Source of the DNA: RBG-16-57-11 sp964503145
GTDB taxonomy: Bacteria > Chloroflexota > Anaerolineae > Anaerolineales > UBA4823
Assembly: GCA_964503145.1 (NCBI GenBank)
Contig: CAZCYV010000002.1
Location: 62,001-126,000 of the forward strand
DNA: 64,000 nt
Reading direction: 5' to 3'
Shown here: positions 1 to 8,930 of the stretch, piece by piece
Layout of the letters: each line of letters starts with the position of its first letter
Position numbering within the stretch: the first letter of the stretch is position 1
Translations under genes and position numbers: made by a program
The notes under the pieces: model-generated
Databases searched by the model: none
Told to the model about the DNA's origin: nothing
The model's input: the letters and a program-made list of their open reading frames with translations, nothing else

Positions 1-485
1 AGCTCTGGCAGCACCAGCGTGTCATCCCATTCGATGCGCCACTCGCCCTTTTCTCGGCGCAGTTTCATCACCGTCTCACGGCTGATCTCCCCCACCAACA
101 GGCTGTTGAGCGTCACCCGATAGCGCACCTGAGATTGTTCGGGACCCGCCAGAACGGAGAGGATTTCGTAAGAAATCCCGCTCAACGCGGCTTCGACTGA
201 AACGCCGCGATAGTGATTGGAAAATTCCTCCGCGCTGAGCGCATCGCGGCTCAGCGTGGTCAGCAAGGGATACATGGCGGCGTAATCCTCGGCCTTCCAG
301 GCATCCAGGTAGGCCTGGGCAACTGCCTTGACCTCGGCCGGATCGGCGGTGGGTTGTACCGGCGTTACCCCAACAGCGGTCGGTGAGGAGGATGGGGGTG
401 CGCCAGAAATCAACGGTGTACACCCCACCAGTCCGATCATCACCCACACAAGAACACAACGAGCTACTCTCACAAAATTAACCAT
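1..485 (-). CDS. Penicillin-binding lipoprotein, N-terminal part (MecA_N/NTF2-like domain), cut by window edge
   Basis: The frame opens with ATG at 485 and is still open at base 1, so only about 161 N-terminal residues are visible. Residues 1-22 form a lipoprotein signal ending in the lipobox LVGC. A Pro/Ser/Thr-rich linker follows, then an NTF2-like domain beginning near residue 53 with AVAQAYLDAWKAEDY and ending near the edge with WRIEWDDTLVLPE. That ending is the usual signature of the MecA N-terminal domain that precedes the dimerisation and transpeptidase domains in class B penicillin-binding proteins. I infer a cell-wall transpeptidase; the catalytic part lies outside the window. It sits 18 nt downstream of maf on the same strand and is probably co-transcribed with it. 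Confidence 0.75.
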   Translation of the reverse strand, partial: MVNFVRVARCVLVWVMIGLVGCTPLISGAPPSSSPTAVGVTPVQPTADPAEVKAVAQAYLDAWKAEDYAAMYPLLTTLSRDALSAEEFSNHYRGVSVEAALSGISYEILSVLAGPEQSQVRYRVTLNSLLVGEISRETVMKLRREKGEWRIEWDDTLVLPE

Positions 486-503
486 AACGAAAATTCTCAG
501 CAG

Positions 504-1202
504 CTATGATGACAGGGGTGTCGCCTGCCCTTGCAAGACCTGGTGAAAAATCTGACAGGGGCGATCCAGGGCTTCCTGACAGGCCAGGGGGATCGAATTT
601 CGCGGCTCGAGGCCAAATTCCGCCAGCATCTGCGCCAGATGACACACCGGCAGCCCCATCACATTTGCATAGCAGCCCTGCAAGTTCTGTACCGGCTGGA
701 ATCCAGCATGCTGAATCGCGTAGGCGCCGGCCTTATCCAGCGGGTCGCCGCTGGCAACATAGCGCTCGATTTCCGCATCGCTATAATTGCGCATCCACAC
801 ATCGGTGGAAACGACCCGGTTGATCACTGCGCCGTCCGCTAGGCGCAGCGCGGCCAGCCCGGTATAGACCCGATGCAGCCGACCGCGCAGCCGACGCAGC
901 ATCGCCCAGGCTTCTGTGGGATCGGCGGGCTTCCCCAGGATTTCACCCGACGGACTCCCGGGCGCATCAACATCCACGACAGTCGTGTCTGCGGCCAGGA
1001 TGATCGCCTGCTGCCTGTCGGTTGCAAGAAGCAGGGCAGAGGCCGCCTGAGCTTTTTCCAGCGCCAACCGTCGCACGTATTCGTCCGGCGGCTCACCTTG
1101 TCGGACCTGCTCATCCGCCGTTGGAACCACTATCCGATAATCCCAACCGGTCAGATCCAGCAGTTGCTTGCGGCGGGGAGAGTTCGAAGCCAAGATCAAC
1201 AT
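504..1202 (-). CDS. maf: Maf-like nucleotide pyrophosphatase
   Basis: The 232-residue product starts MLILASNSPRRKQLL, the classical Maf N-terminus that binds nucleotide phosphates, and has the conserved AADTTVV stretch followed by ILGKPADP. Maf enzymes hydrolyse (d)NTPs, typically dTTP/UTP or modified pyrimidines, to monophosphates and pyrophosphate, and have been linked to septum formation. It is slightly longer than typical (about 190-200 aa), with an insertion after AADTTVV (VDAPGSPSG) and a C-terminal extension of about 25 residues. The ATG lies 9 nt after an extended -10 hexamer. The penicillin-binding protein gene follows closely, a division/cell-wall context that fits. Confidence 0.93.
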   Translation of the reverse strand: MLILASNSPRRKQLLDLTGWDYRIVVPTADEQVRQGEPPDEYVRRLALEKAQAASALLLATDRQQAIILAADTTVVDVDAPGSPSGEILGKPADPTEAWAMLRRLRGRLHRVYTGLAALRLADGAVINRVVSTDVWMRNYSDAEIERYVASGDPLDKAGAYAIQHAGFQPVQNLQGCYANVMGLPVCHLAQMLAEFGLEPRNSIPLACQEALDRPCQIFHQVLQGQATPLSS

Positions 1203-1211
1203 GTGGCCTAT

Positions 1212-1217
1212 ATTTTA
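1212..1217 (-). promoter_or_regulatory. Extended -10 element immediately before maf (near-leaderless start)
   Basis: On the minus strand the sequence reads TGT-TAAAAT, then 9 nt, then the maf ATG. Initiation 6-8 nt after the hexamer would leave a leader of at most about 3 nt. No -35 is obvious. An AGG 6 nt before the ATG is the only ribosome-binding-site-like sequence. Confidence 0.4.
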
Positions 1218-1311
1218 ACACAGCCAGCCTTCCAACTCCTCGTTGAGTTCCCTGGCACTCCATAAATAAGGGGAGTAAAATCTAATCGCACACTTACACC
1301 AGGAGATGAAT

Positions 1312-1884
1312 ATGCAAGAGCTGAAAGACCGCATTTTGCGCGAGGGTAAAAACCTGGGCAACGGCATCCTTAAGGTGGACGGCTTCATTAACCACCAGGT
1401 TGACCCACACCTGATGGACGCCTGCGGGCGCGAGTTCGCCCGCCGCTTCCAGAGCATCGGCGTCACCAAGGTGCTGACCGCCGAAATCTCCGGTATCGCC
1501 CCGGCGGTGATGACTGCGCTGCATCTGGGCGTGCCGGTCGTGTATGCACGCAAGCAGAAGCCGATCACCATGCCCGACCAGGTCTTCCTGACCCTGTCGC
1601 CGTCTCATACCAAGGGGCGCATGGTCGAGTTGATCATTTCGCCTGAGTACCTGGCTGGGGGCGAACGCGTGCTGATCATCGACGACTTCCTGGCAACCGG
1701 CTCCACCATCCTGGGCCTGGTGCGCCTGGCGCAGACTGCCGGCGCCCACGTCGTCGGGGTCGGCGCGGTGATCGAAAAGACCTTCGAAGGCGGTCGCCAG
1801 GCGCTGGCGCACCTGGGCGTACCGGTCGAATCGCTGGCGCGGATCGTCTCAATGGAAGGCGACCAGATCCTCTTCGAGGATTAG
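1312..1884 (+). CDS. xpt: Xanthine phosphoribosyltransferase
   Basis: The product salvages xanthine to XMP using PRPP, in the cytoplasm. It aligns from memory with Bacillus Xpt along its length: LKVDGFINHQVDP near the start, SGIAPAVMTALHLGVPVVYARK in the middle, and the PRPP-binding loop VLIIDDFLATGST. The ATG at 1312 is preferred over the ATG at 1306 because AGGAG at 1301-1305 then sits 6 nt upstream, giving 190 residues, the normal family length. guaA follows after 31 nt. XMP made here is the direct substrate of GuaA, so the two genes form a guanine nucleotide salvage unit. I saw no purine riboswitch in the leader. Confidence 0.93.
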   Translation: MQELKDRILREGKNLGNGILKVDGFINHQVDPHLMDACGREFARRFQSIGVTKVLTAEISGIAPAVMTALHLGVPVVYARKQKPITMPDQVFLTLSPSHTKGRMVELIISPEYLAGGERVLIIDDFLATGSTILGLVRLAQTAGAHVVGVGAVIEKTFEGGRQALAHLGVPVESLARIVSMEGDQILFED

Positions 1885-1915
1885 CGCCTGCAGTCTCAGG
1901 GATCAGGCGGATCGG

Positions 1916-3475
1916 ATGACCGACGCCATCGCCGTCCTGGATTTCGGCTCGCAGTACGCGCAATTGATCGCCCGCAGAGTGCGCGAGCTTCAGGTCTATT
2001 GTGAGCTTTACCCCTGGAACGCGCCTGCGGAACAGGTGGCCAAGCTGCATCCCAAAGGCTATATCCTCTCTGGCGGGCCAGCATCGGTCTATGAACAGGG
2101 CGCACCTTACATCCCGGCCTACGTCCTGGAGAGCCGATTGCCCATTCTGGGCATCTGTTACGGCATGCAAGCTCTGACGCATGCCCTGGGCGGGAAAGTG
2201 GCCGCCTCGCGTGAACGCGAATACGGCCCTGCGGAGCTGGAAGTCGTCGCCGCAAACCCGTTGATCCCAGCCGGGAGACAGACCATCTGGATGTCGCACG
2301 GCGATCGGATCGAGACTCCGCCCCCGGGCTTTAACGTGCTGGGCAGAAGCGAAAACTCGCCCATCGCTTTCATGGGCGACCCGGAAAGAGGCTATTTTGG
2401 CCTGCAGTTCCACCCCGAAGTGCAGCACACCCCGGGCGGCAAAGAGATTTTGCGCCGCTTTGTGGTTGATATCTGCGGAGCGCGCCAAGAGTGGACGCCC
2501 GATTCGATCATCGCCGAGAGCATCGCTCGGGTGCGCGCTCAGGTCGGCCAGGAGATGGTGCTTTCAGCCGTGAGCGGCGGGGTGGATTCGAGCGTTGCCA
2601 CTGTGCTGGTGCAGCGCGCCGTTCAAGATCAACTGGTGGCCGTCTTCGTCGATACCGGCTTGCTGCGCCAAAACGAGGCCGCCCAGGTTCAAAGCGTGCT
2701 GCGAGACCGTTTAGGGGTGGAACTGATCACCGTCCAGGCACAAGAGCAGTTCTTTCGGGCGCTGCGCGGGGTCACCGCGCCGGAGCAAAAGCGGCGCATC
2801 ATTGGAGAGCTATTCATCCGCATCTTCGAGACGCAGGCGCAGCAAATCGGCAAGCCGCGCTTCCTGGTGCAAGGAACGATATACCCCGATGTGGTCGAGT
2901 CCAGCGCGCCCGATCGAGCCCAGGCGCAACGCATCAAGACCCATCACAACGTCGGCGGGCTGCCAGAACAGATGCAATTCGAGCTGGTCGAGCCGTTGCG
3001 TTATTTGTTCAAGGACGAAGTGCGCCTGGTCGGAGAAACCCTGGGCCTGCCTGGCGAGATGGTTTGGCGGCAGCCTTTCCCCGGCCCGGGGCTGGCAGTA
3101 CGTTGCCTGGGCGAGGTCACGCCAGAGCGCATCCGGCGCCTGCAGGCCGCAGATGCCATCCTGACCGAGGAACTGGCCGCTGCCGGGTTGCTGCGCATAT
3201 CATCTGACGGCGAAACCATAAGCGGCTCCGCCCAGGCTTTTGCGGTGTTGCTGCCCGTGCGCTCGGTGGGCGTGATGGGCGACCAGCGTACCTATCAAGA
3301 GACTGTAGCCCTGCGCGCCGTCACCACAGAAGACTTCATGACCGCGGATTGGGCGCGGCTGCCTTACGATCTGCTGGCGCGAGTGTCCAATCGCATCGTC
3401 AACGAGGTCGAAGGGGTGAATCGAGTGGTGTACGACATCACCAGCAAGCCGCCAGCCACGATCGAATGGGAATAG
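1916..3475 (+). CDS. guaA: GMP synthase (glutamine-hydrolysing)
   Basis: This 519-residue enzyme converts XMP to GMP using ATP and glutamine ammonia. The N-terminal class I amidotransferase domain has the nucleophile loop LGICYGMQ and the His/Glu of LQFHPEVQHTPGG. The ATP pyrophosphatase domain carries the P-loop SAVSGGVDSS, and the C-terminal dimerisation domain ends with the typical ITSKPPATIEWE. Length and domain order are normal. It lies 31 nt after xpt, which supplies its XMP substrate, and is presumably co-transcribed with it. Confidence 0.97.
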   Translation: MTDAIAVLDFGSQYAQLIARRVRELQVYCELYPWNAPAEQVAKLHPKGYILSGGPASVYEQGAPYIPAYVLESRLPILGICYGMQALTHALGGKVAASREREYGPAELEVVAANPLIPAGRQTIWMSHGDRIETPPPGFNVLGRSENSPIAFMGDPERGYFGLQFHPEVQHTPGGKEILRRFVVDICGARQEWTPDSIIAESIARVRAQVGQEMVLSAVSGGVDSSVATVLVQRAVQDQLVAVFVDTGLLRQNEAAQVQSVLRDRLGVELITVQAQEQFFRALRGVTAPEQKRRIIGELFIRIFETQAQQIGKPRFLVQGTIYPDVVESSAPDRAQAQRIKTHHNVGGLPEQMQFELVEPLRYLFKDEVRLVGETLGLPGEMVWRQPFPGPGLAVRCLGEVTPERIRRLQAADAILTEELAAAGLLRISSDGETISGSAQAFAVLLPVRSVGVMGDQRTYQETVALRAVTTEDFMTADWARLPYDLLARVSNRIVNEVEGVNRVVYDITSKPPATIEWE

Positions 3476-3489
3476 GCCATTTCTTGTGC

Positions 3490-3495
3490 TAGAAT
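3490..3495 (+). promoter_or_regulatory. Extended -10 element before the FHA gene (leaderless start)
   Basis: The sequence reads TGC-TAGAAT, then 6 nt, then ATG at 3502. No purine-rich ribosome binding site lies in the 15 nt before the ATG. The spacing puts the expected transcription start at or within a base or two of the start codon. Confidence 0.45.
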
Positions 3496-3501
3496 TCTGG
3501 T

Positions 3502-5442
3502 ATGTCGATTCGACTACGCGGTGCCCTATACCTGTTGCTGGGTCTGCTCATACTAACCTTTCAATACGCCAGCGCCCAGGTGGGCGGTGGCGCCACTCTG
3601 AGCAATCCAAACATTGAAGCTTTTCCGCGTCTGCAGGCCTATCTGGATGTGCATGATGCTCAAGGCAATTTCATCCATGGATTGAAAGCCGAGCAGGTGC
3701 GCATCCTGGAAGACGGAAATATCCGCCCGGTCACGCTTCTGCGCGAGCTTCGTCCGGGCGTGCAGGTGGTCGTGGCGATCAACCCCGGTCCTTCCTTTGC
3801 AATTCGCAACAACAAAGCGATTTCGCGTTACGATACCCTCAAAGAAACACTACGCAATTGGGCGCGCAGCCGCCTTGGCTCGAACATCGACGATCTCAGC
3901 CTGCTGATCGCCGGAGGGCCAGCCGCCAGTCACACCCCTAACCCGGCGCAATGGATCGCAGCGCTGGACGCCGCACAGGTTGACCCGCGCACGGCCCGCC
4001 CGGCGCTGGACATCCTGTTTCGCGCTGTCGGGCTGGCATCCGACCCGCTGCCGCGCCCTGGAATGAGCCGGGCGATCCTGTTCATCACCGCCCCGCCGGA
4101 AGGCCAGTCGGATCAATCCCTGGATAACCTGGCCGCCCAGGTTCGGGAACAGAGCGTACCGATCTTCGTCTGGTTGGTCGCTTCGCCTGGCGCCCTGTCC
4201 ACTCAATCTGCGCAACAACTTGCAGCGCTGAGCGAGCAGACCGGCGGGAAATTCTACGCCTTTACCGGCGAAGAAGCGCCGCCCAGCCCCGAAGAATATC
4301 TGGAGCCGCTACGGCATATCTACTCTCTGGAGTACGAATCCGGCGTCTCCAGCAGCGGCGTGCACACCGTAGTGGCGCAGATCGAGACCGGCGAAGCATC
4401 GATAGAGACATCGCCCGCCGGCTTCGAGATCGAACTTCAACCGCCAAGACCGGTCTTTGTTGCTCCGCCTCGAGAGATTAAGCGAGGTGCGTCTGTAGAG
4501 AGCAATCCCCAAGCCGAGGCCAATCAGTCGGATGGTCTGCTCACCCCTGGAGAGCAGCGTGTGCAGGTCGTTTTCGAATTTCCGGATGGGCGTATGCGTT
4601 CGCTGAGTTATTCAGCTTTGCTGGTCGATGGCGCCATCGTCGCTGAAAATTTCCAACCGCCTTTCGACCAGTTCAGCTGGCCGTTAGATGGCTACACATC
4701 CAGTGGCCTGCACCAGTTGCAAGTCCAGGTGCGGGATGTTTTGGGGCTGAGTGGCGTCAGCGCCGAAATCCCGGTGCAGGTCACCGTCGAAGAGGCCAGC
4801 CAGGGGACACTGAGCGGCTTCCAGCAGAATTTGCCCATCCTGGGCGGGCTGTTTGCCTTGCTTGCGGGGGCGGTGCTGCTGATGATGCTGGTGGTCGGCG
4901 GAAAACTGCGCCCCCGCCCGCATCGCGCGGCGCGCAACCGAAAACGATCCGATCCCGTCACCCAACCCATCCATATCTCCAATGAACCCGCTCCCCGCCG
5001 CCGCCCCGGTTGGGCGCAGCGCCTGGATTGGACGCAGCGGGGCGCCGGGCCAAAAGCGCACGCTTATCTTAACCCCATCCACGAACCAGACCAGCCCGAT
5101 ACGCTGCCCCCCATCCCTCTCACCTCCGACGAAGTCACTTTAGGAAGCGATCCGACAATGTCCACCTTGCTGCTCGATGATCCATCCGTGGATGCTTTGC
5201 ACGCCCGGCTTACCCGCCAGGCGGATGGGTCGTTCAGGCTGTCTGATGTGGGCTCGATCGCCGGGACGTGGGTCAACTATACGCCCGTCTCGACAGGAGG
5301 CACACGCCTGGAGCACGGGGATTTGATTCACATCGGCAGGATCGGATTCCGCTTTACGTTGCGCAAACCAGCTTCCACCCGCAAGCCGGTCGTGATCCCC
5401 CAGCCTATGGCCGAACTTCCTCCACAGGAAGAGGGTGAATGA
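3502..5442 (+). CDS. Secreted/membrane protein with VWA-like domain, one TM segment and C-terminal FHA domain
   Basis: The 646-residue product has a signal peptide (residues 1-25, cut near YASAQ). An extracytoplasmic region follows that resembles von Willebrand A proteins but lacks the DxSxS metal site (the equivalent stretch reads VVVAINPGPSFAIR). A transmembrane segment lies near 446-468, then a basic linker and a cytoplasmic FHA domain near 546-623 (LGSDP, VDALHARL, GTWVN). FHA domains bind phosphothreonine. The next gene, a PP2C phosphatase, overlaps by 4 nt (ATGA), so the pair probably acts in one Ser/Thr phosphorylation circuit that senses something outside the cell. The kinase is not in the window. 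The extracellular ligand is unknown. Confidence 0.85.
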   Translation: MSIRLRGALYLLLGLLILTFQYASAQVGGGATLSNPNIEAFPRLQAYLDVHDAQGNFIHGLKAEQVRILEDGNIRPVTLLRELRPGVQVVVAINPGPSFAIRNNKAISRYDTLKETLRNWARSRLGSNIDDLSLLIAGGPAASHTPNPAQWIAALDAAQVDPRTARPALDILFRAVGLASDPLPRPGMSRAILFITAPPEGQSDQSLDNLAAQVREQSVPIFVWLVASPGALSTQSAQQLAALSEQTGGKFYAFTGEEAPPSPEEYLEPLRHIYSLEYESGVSSSGVHTVVAQIETGEASIETSPAGFEIELQPPRPVFVAPPREIKRGASVESNPQAEANQSDGLLTPGEQRVQVVFEFPDGRMRSLSYSALLVDGAIVAENFQPPFDQFSWPLDGYTSSGLHQLQVQVRDVLGLSGVSAEIPVQVTVEEASQGTLSGFQQNLPILGGLFALLAGAVLLMMLVVGGKLRPRPHRAARNRKRSDPVTQPIHISNEPAPRRRPGWAQRLDWTQRGAGPKAHAYLNPIHEPDQPDTLPPIPLTSDEVTLGSDPTMSTLLLDDPSVDALHARLTRQADGSFRLSDVGSIAGTWVNYTPVSTGGTRLEHGDLIHIGRIGFRFTLRKPASTRKPVVIPQPMAELPPQEEGE

Positions 5443-6584
5443 TCCCTTCAGAGCGCGCTCACCTGCACATCGCGGCGATCACTCATCCGGGCATGAGCGG
5501 CAAAAACAACGAGGATCGCTACGCCGTCTCAGCGTATCGACTCGAGGGCGAGCACTCCTTACCGGTGGTGTTCGCCGTGGTCTCCGACGGAGTCGGCGGA
5601 CATCGCGCCGGGGAGGTGGCCGCAGAGATCGTCGTCCAGACGATTCAGCAGGTGATTGCAACCAGCGACGGCTCTCAACCGTTGCAGGCGCTGCGCCAGG
5701 CCGTACAGCAAGCCAGTCAGGCCGTTTTTGCGCAGGCGCAGATGGACGACAATCAACGCGGCATGGCGGCTACCTGCGCCTGCGCGCTGGTGATCGACAA
5801 CCGCCTCTACACCGCTTCGGTCGGAGATTCGCGCATCTATCTGATCAGCGGAGAGTCTATCCAGCAGTTGACCACCGATCACACCTGGATACAGGAAGCC
5901 CTGGATGCCGGATTACTCAGCCCTGAAGAAGCCCGTAATCATCCCAACGCTCACGTCATCCGGCGCTATCTTGGTTCCCCGCAACCGGTCGAAGTGGATC
6001 TGCGCTTGAGGATGTCGGCGGACGAAACCCCCGAGCAAACGTTGAGCAACCAGGGGGTGGTGCTGCAACCCGGCGACCAAGTGATCTTGTGCAGCGATGG
6101 CCTGACCGATCTGGTGGAGGCGAAGGAAATTTTGCCTATCGTCAAGAGCCAGAAGCAGGATGAAGCTCTGCAAGCGCTGACCAGTCTGGCAAATCAGCGC
6201 GGCGGCCATGACAACATCACCATCATCGCTTTGCAAATGCCGGTGACGATCGCTGAAACCGCGCCCACCCGTGTGCTGCCCCGCCAGGCGGGCCGGCGGC
6301 GATGGACGACCTGCCTGGTCGGGATCTTGCTGGCTGCGCTCGTCCTGCTTACCCTGGCCCTGGGGTACTGGTTGCTCTGGCCTGGCGTTCCAACTCTTGC
6401 CCCCTCTCCAACGGCGACCTTCACACCGCCGGCTGCAATCGAAGCAAGCCCTTCAGCGGTTACTCAAACTGCAACAACGGCGCCATTGATCGCTTCCACG
6501 CCATCTATAACCCCCCAAAGGGCGACTGTCAGCCCCGTCTCCGAAACTCTAACGCCCTGGCCTACTAACACTCCCGCTCGATAG
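5439..6584 (+). CDS. PP2C-type Ser/Thr protein phosphatase with C-terminal membrane anchor
   Basis: The 381-residue product has an intact PPM/PP2C catalytic domain: MSGKNNEDRYAV near residue 20, FAVVSDGVGGHRAGEVAA with the metal-binding Asp-Gly, and later VILCSDGLTDLV and HDNITIIALQM. A single transmembrane segment lies near 290-311, followed by a Pro/Ser/Thr-rich tail that would be outside the cell. It dephosphorylates Ser/Thr phosphoproteins. Its start overlaps the stop of the FHA gene (ATGA), implying translational coupling, so the FHA protein or its phosphorylated partner is a likely substrate. Confidence 0.93.
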   Translation: MIPSERAHLHIAAITHPGMSGKNNEDRYAVSAYRLEGEHSLPVVFAVVSDGVGGHRAGEVAAEIVVQTIQQVIATSDGSQPLQALRQAVQQASQAVFAQAQMDDNQRGMAATCACALVIDNRLYTASVGDSRIYLISGESIQQLTTDHTWIQEALDAGLLSPEEARNHPNAHVIRRYLGSPQPVEVDLRLRMSADETPEQTLSNQGVVLQPGDQVILCSDGLTDLVEAKEILPIVKSQKQDEALQALTSLANQRGGHDNITIIALQMPVTIAETAPTRVLPRQAGRRRWTTCLVGILLAALVLLTLALGYWLLWPGVPTLAPSPTATFTPPAAIEASPSAVTQTATTAPLIASTPSITPQRATVSPVSETLTPWPTNTPAR

Positions 6585-6596
6585 CCAGCCGAAACC

Positions 6597-8840
6597 TCAT
6601 GGAAGCACGGCGTAGAATACCTGGTTGCCAATCGCCAGGTACACATAGCCCTGCAGGTTGTCAACATAGAACGCGGTTGCGCTGCCAACCGCAGGCGAGG
6701 TTTCGGGCGCAAGCGTGCGCTGGAAAGCCAGGTTGCGCAAACTGAAATGATAAATGGACTGATTCGACGGCTCCAGCAGGAAGAGCGAGGGGTCGGGAGG
6801 CAGCGTGTTCTGAATTTGAGCGAAAGGCGCAGGGGGGATCAGCGGCAGGCTCTCCCGCCCGGGGCGGAAGTCCACGAAGTTGGGATTAGAGCAGCGCGTT
6901 GGGACGCCCTGGAAATTACTGTAGAAACACAACGTCAGGCGGTTGTCGGCATGCAACAGGTAAAGGTCGCCGCGGTTGACCGTCATATCCACGACATTCC
7001 GCATGTCGGGGATTTCCTCGTTGAAGAACATGTTCGGTTCCTGCGTGAATTCGCTGCGCCAGTAAATCCAGACGCTCTTAGATAGCGAGTCCAGCACATA
7101 AGTATCGCCCAAATCCAACGCAAAGGCCTGGATCTGCCCCCAGGCGTCGGCGCTGGGAGCCGAGAGTCGATCGACCTTGGGGGGTTCGTTCGGCTGACAA
7201 TACAACAGGTTGGCGTTCGAGTCCATGGCCAGCAACCGGGCGGTTGGCCGGTAGCCCGCGGGCCAGGCGGCAATATCGATGATGTTCCCGCTGGGGGACG
7301 GTCCACATTGGAACGTTAGATCGACCTCGTAGCCCTTGCTGGTCAGCACCGCGCGGATCACGCTGCCCCGCCCGCTATCCAACAGGTAGAGTTCGTCGTC
7401 GATCACTGCGATGCGGGTGACGTTGACCGCAGGCGGCAGGCCGCCGATGATGGCGGGCTGGTAATTAACCCGCTTGATCAGCTCTAATTCATCCAATGAA
7501 TAGCGAAGCTGCCCTTTTAGCGCCTGTACTTCCGGCGAGGCGCGATAAACTTCAGCCCTGTTCAGCAAGTCCAGGGCGCTTTGCAGATCTGCATGCCTGG
7601 TCGGGATGTCCGTTTGCGCGGCCGCTCGCTCGGCAATTTGCTGCGCCTGAGCAAAAAGCGCTTCATACTGTGCATCCCGGCCCAGCCGAAGATACACGAC
7701 GCTGGAAACCGTGACCACCACCACGGGAACCGCCAGTGCAGTGAACGCCATGACCGTCGAGGGGATCGACTGAAAGAAATCCCCTGGAAACAGACGCCCC
7801 AACAAATTGCGCAAGCCCCAACCCAGCTTAGAGGCGCCGGCAGCCAGCGGAGCCAGCGCTCGTCTCAGCGCCGCGCCGAACCCAGACAGAACCGACACGC
7901 GCCTGGCCGACACTGGCCGTTCTGTAGCAATGGCTTCAGGCGGCGGCGTTTCAGCCCGCGTCGAAGGGGCTTCACCGATCGCCGGCGTGTTCGAGGCCGC
8001 GGCCTGCGCGCCAATGGAAGCTTCATCCGACGGGATGGCCGAAATGGGTTTGGCTTCTGATTCCACAGGCGCGACTGCGGAGAGAGGCGGCGCGGTTTCA
8101 GCCGGCCCTGGCGTTTCCAAAGGAACAGGCGCCATACCTGCCCTGCCCGGCCTGGGAAGATAAAAAGCTCCTTTTCCAGCCCTGGCCTGCACCAGCACGG
8201 CGTTTAGATCCGGCGCGGCCTGGTTGAACAACTTGCGGCGCAGGCTTTCCGGCCCCTGTCCGTGCAGACCGGTGAGCGATTCGGCGCTCCAGTTGGGAGA
8301 AGGTTGCGCCGCCAACAACAGGGTATCATTGGGCTGCAAGGTTGCCTGGAAAAAGCTAATCGGGGTCGAACGCCCCTGGCCCAACCCCCGCTCGGCCATT
8401 TCAGGATCATAGAAATGGCGCGTTTCCTCGGCAGCCATCAGGTAGATGTGCACCGGCCCCGAGACTGCCAGATAGAGCTGTGAACCGCGCACAACCGCCT
8501 GGGTGAACAGCCCAATCCCCTGACGACTGGCGCTGGTGAGATGCAGGTTGCGTTCCAGCAGGAGCTTGTTCAGTTCCTCGGCCACTCTGCGCAAGGCAGC
8601 AGTGACCGAACCCGGGGTGGCATAGAACAGTTTCGACAGGTCGGCCAGCGCCTGCTCCTGTTTGCCCGGGGGCAACGGCGCGTTGCCCACCAGTGTCAGG
8701 TACAAAATCAGCCGATCCGCTTCACGGCCGCGAGCGGCGCGGCGCGGCGGTTCTGCGACGTGTATGCTCAACAATTCCGGATAGTCCCGACCCGCATAGC
8801 GAGCGACCGGCACGAGATTTAAGTCGAGAGATGTTGCCAT
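6597..8840 (-). CDS. Large membrane protein with degenerate PP2C-like N-terminus and propeller-like C-terminus
   Basis: The 747-residue product has three parts. Residues 1-200 look like a PPM-type fold (KLFYATPGSVTAALRRVAEELN, LYLAVSGPVHIYLM, NDTLLLAAQPSPNW) but lack the Asp-Gly metal motifs, so catalysis is unlikely. A low-complexity Ala/Pro/Glu-rich linker with a transmembrane segment near 361-383 and a helical stretch follows. The C-terminal 260 residues contain repeated VIDDELYLLDSG-like and LLAMDSNANLLY-like units, suggestive of a beta-propeller outside the membrane. It converges with the PP2C gene, ending 12 nt from it. I infer a non-catalytic sensor or scaffold; the function is unknown. 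Confidence 0.75.
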   Translation of the reverse strand: MATSLDLNLVPVARYAGRDYPELLSIHVAEPPRRAARGREADRLILYLTLVGNAPLPPGKQEQALADLSKLFYATPGSVTAALRRVAEELNKLLLERNLHLTSASRQGIGLFTQAVVRGSQLYLAVSGPVHIYLMAAEETRHFYDPEMAERGLGQGRSTPISFFQATLQPNDTLLLAAQPSPNWSAESLTGLHGQGPESLRRKLFNQAAPDLNAVLVQARAGKGAFYLPRPGRAGMAPVPLETPGPAETAPPLSAVAPVESEAKPISAIPSDEASIGAQAAASNTPAIGEAPSTRAETPPPEAIATERPVSARRVSVLSGFGAALRRALAPLAAGASKLGWGLRNLLGRLFPGDFFQSIPSTVMAFTALAVPVVVVTVSSVVYLRLGRDAQYEALFAQAQQIAERAAAQTDIPTRHADLQSALDLLNRAEVYRASPEVQALKGQLRYSLDELELIKRVNYQPAIIGGLPPAVNVTRIAVIDDELYLLDSGRGSVIRAVLTSKGYEVDLTFQCGPSPSGNIIDIAAWPAGYRPTARLLAMDSNANLLYCQPNEPPKVDRLSAPSADAWGQIQAFALDLGDTYVLDSLSKSVWIYWRSEFTQEPNMFFNEEIPDMRNVVDMTVNRGDLYLLHADNRLTLCFYSNFQGVPTRCSNPNFVDFRPGRESLPLIPPAPFAQIQNTLPPDPSLFLLEPSNQSIYHFSLRNLAFQRTLAPETSPAVGSATAFYVDNLQGYVYLAIGNQVFYAVLP

Positions 8841-8881
8841 TCGATATGCCCTGTTGTTCAGGTTAAGCCGCCTAAACGGCC

Positions 8882-8898
8882 ATTATAACTGGTAAAAT
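8882..8898. promoter_or_regulatory. Back-to-back divergent promoter
   Basis: On the minus strand TATAAT (8887-8882) precedes the large PP2C-like gene by about 40 nt. On the plus strand an extended -10, TGG-TAAAAT (8893-8898), precedes the acetyltransferase start by 32 nt. The hexamers nearly touch, so the two transcripts would compete for polymerase. A short GC inverted repeat (GCCG...CGGC) lies beside them near 8866-8879. Confidence 0.4.
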
Positions 8899-8930
8899 GC
8901 AGTTTATACGATACCTGATACGGATGAACT

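Noticed and set aside
1203..1311. Purine riboswitch upstream of xpt
   Set aside because: The leader is only about 30 nt after the best -10 and lacks the three-way junction with conserved pyrimidine/UAU segments.
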